A DNA stretch of 64,000 nucleotides from Delphinus delphis (lineage: Eukaryota > Chordata > Mammalia > Artiodactyla > Delphinidae): the NCBI RefSeq assembly GCF_949987515.2, contig NC_082688.1:101287893-101351892 (forward strand). The letters are read 5' to 3'. This document shows positions 30,871 to 42,700 of the stretch, in pieces. The notes beneath the pieces were generated by a model. That model was not told where the DNA came from, ran no database searches, and was given only the letters and a program-made list of their open reading frames with translations. Position 1 is the first letter of the stretch, and the number at the start of each line of letters is the position of its first letter. Made by a program: the position numbers and the translations under genes.

Positions 30871-31510
30871 CGCTGAAGTTGAAGACAGAATGGGACAATT
30901 GGATGTTAGATCTGATTTTTAAAAAGCATGTGCTGACCCCCACTTCTGGGTTTGTTTCTGACATTTGGCAAGGCTTTCTGTGTGCCCCCAAACAGGATCT
31001 GGACTGAAAACAACAATAATAAAAACCTAGAATCAAGTTCAACTTTGCTTCTAAATATAATCCTACAAATGGGCAGTAGCTTAACTTCTCTCACTTCCAA
31101 TTGCGGCCTAATCTGTAGGGGGGGGTTATAATGATAGCAACTTCATAGATTTGTTGTGAGAATCAACTGATGTGCTCCACGCAAGAAAGAGTAAGAAGGA
31201 AATCTTAATATCCTGATTCAAGTTATGCTAATTCAAATTACTAATAAGAAATATTCTCCTGTAAACTTGAGCTAATATTGCTTTATGAGAATTACATAGA
31301 TATCATAAAGAAATACAATCATTTTACATCTTTGTCTACTCATCTCAGTTTCCAGGGTCAGGAAACAGGGTCCAACAGTTTACCCAGCCTCTCCTCTCTG
31401 ACAAGCCTGGTTTAGAAAAACATGACCGGGCCACTTCACTTCCAACCTAGTCTCTAAAGTTCTATTGTATTTCTGGTCCCAAGTGTGAGAATACTCTTCC
31501 TTTCCTTCAG

Positions 31511-31697
31511 AGGTATCAAATGTGGAAAGATATTCTGCACAGGTGGGCAGCATTCTTCTGTCCTTGGAGAAGAAAAGATCTATCACCTTAAGAAGGCTCT
31601 GAAGCAGAATGCCACTGAATGCAAAACTTTTTTTTTATACCACGATTCTAAGGATTTTGGCCTGGTTGCTCCTGGAACAAAATGTGGAGATGGACTG
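31511..31697 (+). pseudogene. ADAM7: ADAM7 cysteine-rich exon (E13)
   Basis: The 187-bp exon has acceptor ttccttcag and donor ctg|gtaaga. It reads IKCGKIFCTGGQHSSVLGEE, then NATECKTFFLYHDSKDFGLV and GTKCGDGL. A run of nine T at about 31628-31636 is a mutable spot, but the phases show it is still in frame. The N-glycosylation sequon NAT is retained. Confidence 0.92.
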
Positions 31698-33599
31698 GTA
31701 AGATGAGGGCCCTTTGTTTTATTAAAACTGCTTGTCCAGTCACTTAAAACCTCATTGGATCCTATAAATGGTTCCAGAGGGCTTATATATGGGAACACAG
31801 AAAAAAACTCTGCAGTATTTTTTTTAATTGAGCAGAGTAGCAATAACACTATAGTAAATATTCATTTTGCTTAATATTTGTTATACAAATTATGAAAATA
31901 TTATAAATGTGCTTAATTAGTGTCTTACAGTAGATGCTCAATAAAATTACAGACTGATTTTTTTAAAAAATTCATTTGACTATGAAGTAGCCATAGAATC
32001 TTCATTTATTTTATTCATTCAGACATATTTACTGGGCACATACTATGGTGCCAGTGTCTGTGCAGGACACACTTGATGTAAAGATGAGTGTACTTGAGAA
32101 TTTCGTAGATTAAATTAAGTGTATCACTACAATCTAACTCAACTGTTTTCATGGTGATGTGATCAATGTGCACGAGTCCAAAGGAAGTGACTGACTTTAC
32201 TTGTAGAACACAGAGTGGCATCTTCTGATGCCATTAAATGAGCAACATTTCACCTTTGACTTTATGAACAACATTTTTCAACACACAGAAGATGAGAAAA
32301 GACTTTTTAAAAAGAAATATACCTACATAATACGCAAAGGTACAAGTGTATGGCATAGACAGGTAGCTGACAATTTCAGAGTGACTGGCACTCCGAGTGA
32401 AATGGCAAAAAATTAAATTGAACAGGTAGAGTGAAGCCTGATTGGAAAGGCTTTATCACTCCAAGATGAAAACGTGAGAATGTAAACTAAAAACAGTAGC
32501 CATCTCATCAAGGTTTATAAACAAAAGAATATTTGAAAAAATATAACGCCGTAGAGAAAATCAGCAATTTTGAAGTTGAGCAGTTTCTGTGATATGCACC
32601 ACCCCCTGACACTGCCATCCACAAGCATTACAGTATCATTCATATAATGAGATAGATAAATGAATTGGAAAGTAAAAATTCAGCATGTAAAAGCAGAATC
32701 AGAATTTAATAATTTCATAGAGACCTCTATTTCAAGTCCATAGATTTAATTATACAGTTTCCCACTGAAAGACTAAATAAACATAAAAATGGCGAGGAGT
32801 TAATAGCTGTGAAAATTTGGGTATGTGTACCAACCACAAACTAGAAAGTTCAAGGACGTTCAGTAAGATAGAGTATATGAGGCATTGGTTTGAAGAAAAT
32901 ATCGAATAATTTTCTACTCACTTCAGGTAAGGAAAATCAGCCAGAGGTACAAAGGAAACGTACGACATCCCTTTCACAAAATGGCAGGAATTAAGCCAAG
33001 AAGTTGATAGGGGAGCAGTTATTAAGGAACACTTCGTGATTGTGCAAACACATCACGACCATGTACCACCACATTGAGTGCCTAATTCCTTCTAGAGAAA
33101 TCTTAGTACAGAAGTGCGCCACTCACAATGGTACCAATTCTTGAACCAATTCCTATTGAGGGAATCTATGCATAGCAAACGCTAGTCTGTAGAGGTATCA
33201 CAAGGACACTACTGACAGAATTTGTCATTTTCATATTTATTCTGAGATACTATTTTTTAGACTTGAGGAACTTTAAATGCCTAAAAACATTCTAGTTTCT
33301 CTTAGTAGTTATTCTTTCTGGGTAAATTTTAATTTGGCATGGGAAAAGAGGACAAACATATCCCATTACCCCTGGGTGCCCTTTTCCTTAGTTATACTAT
33401 AGAACTTACAACATAGATAAGAAAAAAAGATGAAAAGTAAAAGACGAGAAACAGTAAGAGAGAAAGATAGTAGACTGCAGAGAGAATGAGAGTAGAGGAG
33501 AGAAGAGAAGAAAGAGAGGAAATTAGTTAATTCTTTCATTCTCTACCAGAGAAGAATTGCTCAAAAACTGTCTCTGTAGTTATCTCTTTATTAAACATA

Positions 33600-34751
33600 C
33601 AGAACAGCAAAATCAAAATAAAATACATCTCAGTATTTTCCTTTAGTTGAGCCTGAAATACCTGAAGTGAGGTCTACGTGGGTTTTAAAACAATGTTTCT
33701 CACTGTTTAATCATGTATATAGAAAACCCATTCTAAAAGCATAAGGAAAGAAGATAAACAACAGACATAAGAGAATTCAGTACAGTGAACAAAGGAGACC
33801 AGTGTGAGATATCAAAGATGATAGTCTCCTATGAAACAGATGCATTTTTAAAAAGACAAAAATCCTATAGAAATAAGTTAAATTTATATTTTATACTATT
33901 TAGAAGGATATTAAATCTATAAAAATGATATAATTTGAAATCAAGAAGCACTGCCTTCAAAGTGCAAAATGAATCGTGATTGCCTGTTTATATGCAATTT
34001 CTGCAGTAAGCCATGGAATAGAAACTCCAGGGGAAAAAAAAAAAAGGAAATTGGAAGCTAAACTTCTTAACACAGAAAAATAAGATAAGGAAATTTTTTA
34101 AAATAAAAGAAAATGAATAAAAGCAAACCTGATACAGTGTTAATAGGAATTCTAGATAAAGGAAACAGAATAGAGGTAAAAAAATGTAATTAAGGAAATA
34201 ATACTCAACAATGTCCCTGAGCTTAGGAATGAATAAAGTAAAAACTCAGTACCGGGAAAAAATCATAAAAATAAATGAGCATTTAGACTTATCTTCATAC
34301 CATGAAGTCAACAATAAAGAAAATGTTCTATGAGCACAAAAGAAGGCAAGTATTATTTTTCAATAGGAAAAATTATCAAGTTACCATCGTATGTATCCCC
34401 AACAAAAAATGCCGGAAGATAATGCAGCAAAATCCACAGTTTTGGGAAACAGAAATATGGTGACCCTAAAACCATATATATAACCAAGCTATTATTCAGA
34501 GTGTAAAGTAATAGAACAACACCCGCACAACCTTATGATTAAGATAATATACAGTAAAATTAGACAGCATTTATTTTCTGAAAAGAAGAATAGTCAAGTA
34601 CTCCAGCCAACTGGAAAATGAATTTAAATTGAAGTGATATCTGCACTTTCGTATTCACTGCAACATTATTCACAATAGCCAATGGAAACAATTTAAATGT
34701 CCTTGGACAGGTGAATGGATAATGAAAATGTGATTATATACACATATATGT

Positions 34752-34796
<45 letters not shown>

Positions 34797-35290
34797 TATT
34801 ATTTAGCCTTAAAAAATAGAAATCCTTTTTAACAACATGGATGAACTTGGATATTTCACTTATGCTAAGCAAAATAAGCCAGACACAGAAAGACAAATAC
34901 TGTATGATCTCACTTATATGTGGAATCTAAAAAAATTAAAGTCACAGTAGCAGGAAGGAGAATGATGGTTGCTGAGGACGAGGGGTAGGGAAAACAGAGA
35001 GACATTGGTTAAAGGATACAAACTCTCTGTTATAAAATGAATAACTTTTGGAGATCTAATGTAAAGCATGGTGACTATAGTTAATAATACCGTAATGTGT
35101 ACCTGAAATTTTCTGAGAAGTAGATCTTAGGTGTTATCACAAAAAAAGTAACTATTTGACGTGATGGGTGGGTTAATTAGGTTGTTTGTGGTCATCTCAC
35201 AATGTATAAGAGTACCTAAAGTCATCACGATATACACTTTAAATATATACAATTTTTAATTGTTAATTATACCTCAATAGAGTTGGAAAA
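33600..35290 (+). repeat. Old L1 fragments with (TA)n
   Basis: The part from about 34640 is a clear old L1 3' end: 'ttcacaatagccaatggaaa', 'tgtatgatctcacttatatg', 'ggtgactatagttaataat' and 'aattatacctcaatagagtt'. A TA run occupies 34756-34793. The part before 34640 looks like a more decayed L1 or HAL1 piece. All lies in the intron between E13 and E14. Confidence 0.65.
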
Positions 35291-35831
35291 ACATTTCCAG
35301 ATGTAAGCTTTTTTTCTAAAGAAACAGGTAAAACTAAAAATAACAGTTGACAAATAAATGAGCTAAGATAAGCCAGGCAATAACCACAAGCAACACAACA
35401 ACAGTAATTTGGTCATAAAACCTACCCCCCAAAACGAGCATAATTTAAAACGAAAGTAATAAGTATAAATAAGAAGATTAATTGATTTTGACAAAATGCC
35501 CAACCAGCAACTGTGAAATAAACGATCATAGATCCTTATCAAATCAGAAAAAAACCTCATAGAAGGAATAGAAGAAATTGCTGCAATTACAATGGTGGAA
35601 TCTTTGATAGATTAACATTTGAAGAATTAATAAGGACATAGGCATTATAATAATTAATGTTTGTATACAACAGTATTTGAATGTGCAGTACACATTTCAA
35701 ATAACCATTGAATATTTATAGAAGATTTCTTCTTCCACAGAAGATTCTACATGTGGTTTTTCACAACAGAACAAATGATGCAAATTCTAAGAGCAAGTAA
35801 TTCTAATTCATCTTGGTGACTTTATTTCTAG

Positions 35832-35912
35832 GTGTGCAGCAATGGTGAATGTGTGACTACTGCACAGGCCTACAATTCAACCAACTGCTCCTCTCAGTGC
35901 AATGAAAATTCT
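35832..35912 (+). pseudogene. ADAM7: ADAM7 EGF-like exon, first part (E14)
   Basis: This 81-bp, 27-codon exon has acceptor tttatttctag and donor tct|gtaagg. It encodes VCSNGECVTTAQAYNSTNCS then SQCNEN. Both ends are phase 0. It matches the ADAM7 segment that follows GTKCGDG. It is intact. Confidence 0.9.
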
Positions 35913-36429
35913 GTAAGGTTTGACTCCTTTTAAAATTAGTGTCTTACCAGTCATTTATTTACACAAGACTTCATTCCTGAGCCCATGTATAAGTGCAGGT
36001 GTGCGCATGAGCGTGTATGTATGTATGTATATACGTACGTATAGTGATTTTTAAATAAAATATGCATTTGGGATCCATTTTTTTCATGTATCATCAATAA
36101 TATTGATCCAAAAGCCAAACCAAGTATTATACATAGATAATGCCAGTGTTGCAAGTATATGTCTTATCATTGGACTGGTAATCTAGAAACCCAGGAGCTT
36201 ACATATGAATGAAGTTTAAACCTGAAGTTTAACATTGGATCTATCATAATTTCACTTACAGTTAAATTACACCAATATCAACATTAGCCTAAAGCTTTTG
36301 AGAAAAACAATAAAAGCAATTTTTTTCACTCATTTAACACTGTTCAATACTAGCAGTACCTAGCAGTTTGCATGTGTGGGTAACATCTTTCCTAAGCCAA
36401 ATTAATCAGTAACACGTATATAGAGTTGT

Positions 36430-36630
36430 ACTCTTTCAATTATTTTACATATACATTAAATTTTAAAAGCTTCATAACAACATTAAAAGATAAGTACTAT
36501 TTCTATGCCCACTTTTAGAGATGGCGAACCAGTCGCACTGATGGTATGCGCAAGGAAAAGCTGAGAATTCAGGACAGAAAGAGTGTGTGTTCTTAACCAT
36601 TACACAATGCTCTTTGATGAACTAAACATT
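36430..36630 (+). repeat. MIR SINE remnant
   Basis: MIR-like order: 'cttcataacaacat', 'agtactatttctatgcccac', then 'ttcttaaccattacacaatg'. It lies in the intron between E14 and E15. Confidence 0.5.
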
Positions 36631-37044
36631 ATGCCATCACTCTTTTCCCACATTAATATTATCTCACTGTTACTAAGCCTAGTTAGAGTCTCCTCTTTGG
36701 CTATGACATGTCCAGCTCTAGCCGGGCTGTTCATTTAATAAGATTTATGGCTTCTGGAAAAATAAGTCAAACTACCTGGCTCATCTGGTTTTGAATTTGT
36801 CAGGATCATTCTCTTGTTCCAAGGCCATCTTCAAGGACAGCTGCTCCTTGTATTTTGTTTGCTTATTTTTCCCAACGTTGATTTTGGTATGTTTAGTTAA
36901 TTAATCAATAAAAAGTTCATGAGTGCGTGGGTGTGTGTGTTTTTGGGTGTGTGTGTTTGATGTAGAGCTGGCACTAAGCTAAATGAGCTTCAAAACACAA
37001 CTTACCTCAGTCCTTTGATGAATTATGATTTACGGCTCTTCCAG

Positions 37045-37123
37045 GTGGATGATGGTGAACTTGAGTGCCAGTGTGAGGCAGTACAGGCATCTGCGGAATG
37101 GGAGGAAACCTTAAATGTTACCA
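37045..37123 (+). pseudogene. ADAM7: ADAM7 EGF-like/juxtamembrane exon (E15)
   Basis: The 79-bp exon has acceptor gctcttccag and donor acca|gtgagc. It reads VDDGELECQCEAVQASAEWE then ETLNVT. It enters in phase 0 and leaves in phase 1. Trp at 37099-37101 replaces the cysteine expected just before the EE pair (TGT or TGC to TGG is one change). This supports loss of constraint on the EGF-like fold. Confidence 0.88.
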
Positions 37124-37648
37124 GTGAGCATCCTAGATTAATATAATATCCTTCATATATCAAAAGCCTCACCAGTGAGAATGCTTTTTGCTTATATTCT
37201 AAGTCCACTGCACATATGTTGTATTTCTGTATGGATTTGTATGGTCTTCTTGGTACATTGGATATTTAAATACCCAAGTTTGAATTTACTAAAATTTCTT
37301 TTTAGAATGAACGTATCTCCTTCTAGTTAAATTTGGATGAGTTCTTCTAAGAACCCGTAACACAGTAAGGCCTTTTCTATAGTCAATAACTGACAATCCA
37401 ACTTTTCCTGCTGACTGTGATTCCCTTAAACACAATGGAATCTTGGGTGGAGTGTTAATTGTTAATACAGATAATAATTTGTGCAATGTTTTGGTCTTTT
37501 ACTTTATTTAAAAAAATAACTGGTGGAGGGAGAATTAAAGCCTTTTAAGGAAGGAATAAGCAGAATTGTAACAGCTCAGTTAAGTGTTAATATTCCATCG
37601 TCCTAAAGTTGATGTCCTGGCTGAAGTTCATGTGTCTTAATGTTACAG

Positions 37649-37755
37649 ATATCTCCATCCTGGTGGTTGGGCTCATCCTGGTTATTATTGGTGTTGTGGT
37701 TGTCATAGTATTAATTCGTTACAAAAAATGTATTAAAGTTGAAGCAAGTTCAAAG
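37649..37755 (+). pseudogene. ADAM7: ADAM7 transmembrane exon, one surplus base (E16)
   Basis: The exon has acceptor taatgttacag and donor aag|gtatgt. It encodes ISILVVGLILVIIGVVVVIV, the single transmembrane helix, then a basic stop-transfer sequence RYKKCIK. Entering in phase 1 it should be 106 bp and end in phase 2; it is 107 bp. The extra base lies near 37737-37742, after the KCIK codons. Translation would enter E17 in the wrong frame and stop at 38374-38376. Confidence 0.88.
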
Positions 37756-37964
37756 GTATGTCTGTATTCTCTCTGTGTTGAAGGGGACCATGACTGAGAC
37801 TATGTAAGCTTTATGGCCATAGAGATGGGAGAAAAGTATAAGCCTCTTACTGAAGGCCAAGAAGATTAGTAATAAGTCAGGCTTTTACACACTTTGCTCT
37901 CATTGAAATGTTTATCCCAGTGACTCCCAAACTTTGCTGCACACTGGAATCAAAAGGGATTTAG

Positions 37965-38190
37965 GATTGACATACATATACTACTATGTATAAAACAGAT
38001 AACTAATGAGAACAGACTGTACAGCACAGAGAACTCTACCCAATGCTCTGTGGTGACCTAAATGGGAAGGCAATCCAAGGAAGAGGGGATATTTCTATAC
38101 GCGTGGCTGATTCACCTTGCTACACAGCAGAAACTAACACAACACTGTAAAGCAACTATACTCCAATTTTTTTTTAAAAGGAGATTTAAA
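37965..38190 (+). repeat. L1 3' end, truncated
   Basis: Contains 'ataaaacagataactaatga', 'acaacactgtaaagcaacta' and an interrupted A/T tail near 38168. It is inserted between E16 and E17, only about 150 bp before E17, and does not touch either exon. Confidence 0.75.
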
Positions 38191-38311
38191 AAAAATACTA
38201 AATTTGATTCCTCCATCAGATTTAATTGTTATAGAGTGTAACATGAGTATCAGTCTTTAAAAAATCTCCAAGATGATTTAATATTAACCACTGGCTTACC
38301 TCATACTTTAG

Positions 38312-38464
<153 letters not shown>

Positions 38465-39079
38465 TAGTTAATCAATTTAAAAAGTAGTTGTATGTATGTT
38501 TGAAGTGGAACTATCCCTAAGCTAAGTGAGGTGGGAAATGCAGAATGGTCTAACCTGATTCCACACCAATAACCTTCCGTTGACAGGTGGGGAAGGAGAG
38601 GACGGCAGGACTCAAACATACCAAGACACTATTTCAGAGCAGAATGGTTAAATAAAATACTAATTTGTGCATGACTGGAAAAATGTACAAGCATAAACCA
38701 TATTCTGGGATATGAAACAAATCTTAATAAATTTAAAAGAATTGGGGTCATACAAAATATGTTCTCAAAATAAAATTCTATTAGAGATCAGTATGAGAAA
38801 AATACTGGGAAAAATCTTTTTCTCGTAAAAAATTTAAAATGTACAAGACTAAATGATAGTGTTAAGAGATAAATATTCGGGGGTAAAAGTATAATCACAT
38901 GCAAGGAGGAGGTCACTATTATAAGTTGGGAAAGTGGCTAATTTGGGGGGAGGAAGTGGGTGACAGTAATGATAGGAAACTTGAAATGGCAAAGTTTTAT
39001 TCCTTAATCAGTGCAGTGATTGCAAGGATATTTACCTTAAATGGTTCATTAAGCCATGAATCTGTTTTGTGTGTGTTTT

Positions 39080-39720
39080 TTATCTGTATTGTATTTTCCC
39101 AAGAAATGACTAAAAATGAATAAGGGCAACAATGCCAATTATTAGTGGGGATATAGAGAGTAAAAACTCTCATAAAAGCTAATGAAACTTTAAATGGTAC
39201 AACCAATAGGTAAAATTCATACTATACCCTAAACGTGATCATACACATTCACTGTAATCCAGCAATTCCTGTCATTATGAACACACCGAACAGAAATGTG
39301 TACATGTGTATATCGGAAAACATCAACAATAATGTTCCAACAGCATTATTTGCAAAAAGTGAAAATAATACGAATGTCCAATAACGCTACAGAGAAGGAA
39401 AAACGAACAAACGACTGACATTTACAACATACTATTGTATGTGATATCTTACTGTCACACACTCTTAGACAACACACCGAACCTAAAAGCAAACTGTATG
39501 ATTCAACTTATATAAATTCAAACTGACAAAACTACTCTATGGTATTAGAAGTCAGGGTAGTCGTACCACAGGGAAGATTTTCAGAGGGAACGGTTAAAGT
39601 TTTATGTTTTGATCTGGGTGGGGTTCGGTTACCCATAGGTGCTCATTTTTAAAAATTCACCCACCTCATACTTTCTGTTTGTACATTTCTTTGTGTATCT
39701 TTTACATTAAAAGAAAAGTT
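39080..39720 (+). repeat. Ancient L1 3' region
   Basis: Decayed sense L1: 'aatgaataagggcaacaatg', 'tccagcaattcctgtcatta', 'caatgtccaataacg'-type text and a final 'ttacattaaaagaaaag'. It begins the intergenic region after ADAM7. Confidence 0.5.
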
Positions 39721-42700
39721 TATTAAAATGACACCCATAGCAATATATGAAAACCTAATAAAAAAGCTGACAATCCTGTAAAAGTCCCTGCAAGCAGTGG
39801 CTTGTTCAGCACCTTTAACAACAGCTATGATTTCCAAAGCATTTGATTCAGTGGAAAAAAAAAAAAAAAAATGTGAGTGCTGGTTAGGAAGCTACAAAAG
39901 CATTCCTTTTAAAAAAGTTAACCAGTGAGGAAAGAATTTGCGATAAGATTATACCGATGAAACTGCCCACTAGGACCTAAGTTTTGAAGGAAGTATGAAC
40001 TGATCCTTGTTAGATGCAAATGCCAATGAAAATATAATGGTGCTAGTATTTTAAAATTAGGATTTTTTTTTTTTTTTTTGGTTAGTGGTAATCTTGCTCC
40101 ACGTCTCCAGAGATTCTGAATGCTTTACCCCAACTCTTCATGTCCCAAAAGCCCCGTGCTTTTTACTGTACAATATTACAGAACAAGCTCCCACCCTACC
40201 CCCAGGAACACATATATGACATCATAGTAGAAAGGCTTTTACTGAACTTCTCTTACTTATGTCTGTATAGTTACCCTTTCTCTGGTAATATGACGGTTGA
40301 TCATTTTTATCCAATCATACATTTTATTATGCCAGTGGTGACCCAAATCAACAAGTCTACATTGTCCACGCAAATGAAAGGAAAATATTGTGTAATAATT
40401 TTTTAAGCTTACACTGAGATTTTCTGATATGAGAACACAGGATGCTAATATCAGGTTTAAATAAGAAACTGAATGTAAATGCACTTAGCACCGTGTCTGG
40501 TTTATATTTAGCACTTAATATGTGTTAAGTGTCTACTATGCCTCATGCACTGTCACAGTAACTTCCCTAATTACATTTTCTTTAAATTAATGTGCAAAAC
40601 AGTTGCACTCCCAGAGAACGGATTCAGGTGAAGTTAGCCTGAGCGTATGATCAATGATAGATAGTCATCAGAGGTTCAAATAGCGCCTGGGGCATATTTA
40701 TATTGAATACAAAATCCTTAAGGGCTTTTTGGATTTTTAGTTAAATGGGGGAACTTAGAAGTAGAGCTTAATAAATATTTGTTAAATATATGAACGAATT
40801 TAATTAACCATATAGCATAATATATTATAAATACAGATTGTATAGGACAGTTTGGGTCCTTGAATCTCTTGTTTAGGTTTTTTGTATTATTTGTCATAAA
40901 ATTATATGAATAATAATGATTTAGCTGACTCCTGTCTGATACATTAGTTACCCATCAAAGGCCAGTTCTCAGCAAAATTGTGGTTTGGAAAAGATCTGTG
41001 TTTGGTGTCCTTTCCCAGTTACATTAATGATATTTGGTTAGCTTTTCTGTCTGGTACCCAGTGCCTCTCCTAGGTCCTGTTTCCACTGAACCATGCTGCC
41101 TGGTTGTATTAATGTCCACGGGGGGGGGGAGGGGGGGGTGTTTAAAAGAAAGCACTTCAAAAAGGGTAACTTCGCAGGGCACATCTGCATTACAATAGTA
41201 AGTTCTGGAAATCCTCACAGACCTCCAAGGTCCAAAGGGATGTGCCTGGTTGTGGAATTTCAGGCATGCAGACAATTAGAGACTCTAAGATTTGGAAGTT
41301 AACAGACTGACCTTGAACTACTCATATCATAACATGTAAAGAAACTCCCACTCTTATATGTATGCTTGATGTACAGATAAGTTGTTAGACTCATCCATCA
41401 CAAGAGAACAACCTAGGCAAGATATGGTCTCTGTGTGTTTCAATATCTGTACATTTACTAGGACTGTATCCTAGAGACGACTAGCAAATGTATTTTGTAG
41501 GCTCGGAAAACAGTCATAGTTGTTTGAGCCCTAACTGCAGGTTAAGAGTATCTCTTTTCGTCAGCCAAGAACAGCAGAGTCCTCGGAGAGACGTCAACCA
41601 GTTTCTTGAGTCCGCACTGCATCACGCTGGTATGGTCCCTTGGCTCTTTTCTGTTGGTTGTGCTGGTCTGTGTACATTTCACTAATAATCTTGGTACCTC
41701 TTAACCACTGATTGGTTCCTTGAAAATTTCCAACAGTATAACATGGCTCTCTGACTTGAGGCAGAAACAGGAACGTCCTACTTCTCAGCAGGGCTGGGAT
41801 TAGGGTGATAAAGAGCAGTGACTCTTGTAAGCACACAGTCAGATACCGTCATATTTAAAATACTGACTGTGCTCATCATGAATTCTTGAGAATTAGTTCT
41901 GATTTTTTTTTTAAAAAACAACACATTAACGTATTATTGATTGTGATCACAGAGTTTGTTTGTACCCCTTAAATGCTGCTCCTGGGACAAATGCCTCGCT
42001 CACCTCGCCCTGGTCCCAGCCCTGGTTCTCAGGGGTCAAACCCAATGACAGCTTCCAGAGAGGCCTTGATCAGGAGAGGGCTTTCCGCTAACTGAGGAGA
42101 TGTCTTCCCTGAATAAATATTGATGAGAAAGAAACAAATTAGCTAAATCAGCCCACACATGCACGAGAGACACGGAGCCAAAAAAGAGATATTACCAGGT
42201 TTCTAAGAGCCCCTGTACCTTTATCTACACCTGTATCCTCAAGGTCACACAGAACACTTCCTATTCAGAACTGGACGCCGAAATCACCGAGACTCTCAAC
42301 TACATCTTTGTAAACTCAGCAATTCTCATTACGCATTGTTCAATGGCCAGAAGGGTGTGATTAAGGTAGTGTTCAGTCTGTGGCTCCACAGAATCTGCCT
42401 GTCACACAAAAGGGTCTCAGAACGTGCTGTATAGTCAGCGTGGCACGGAATGAGCATATCTCCCCATGCCCTGCTCCACCAGCACGGTCCCTTTTCATAA
42501 ATTGGTTTTACTGGGATTTCAACTGAGATGTTTTTTGAAGGAAAGCTCTAGTACTTGAAAAATGTTTGGCAATCTTACCAAATATATTGTTGGAGAGAGT
42601 TACAATCAGGATAACAAGGAAACCTGGCTTCTGATAAAACGTCACTTATCCTGAACTATCATTGCCTCACCCCACCCCCAACCCCTCCATTCCCTAGCGA

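Noticed and set aside
41567..41611. Possible last ADAM7 coding exon after acceptor-like tctcttttcgtcag, with a short frame ending TGA
   Set aside because: The acceptor is good and the length is near what is expected, but residue similarity to the ADAM7 C-terminus is too weak to claim.
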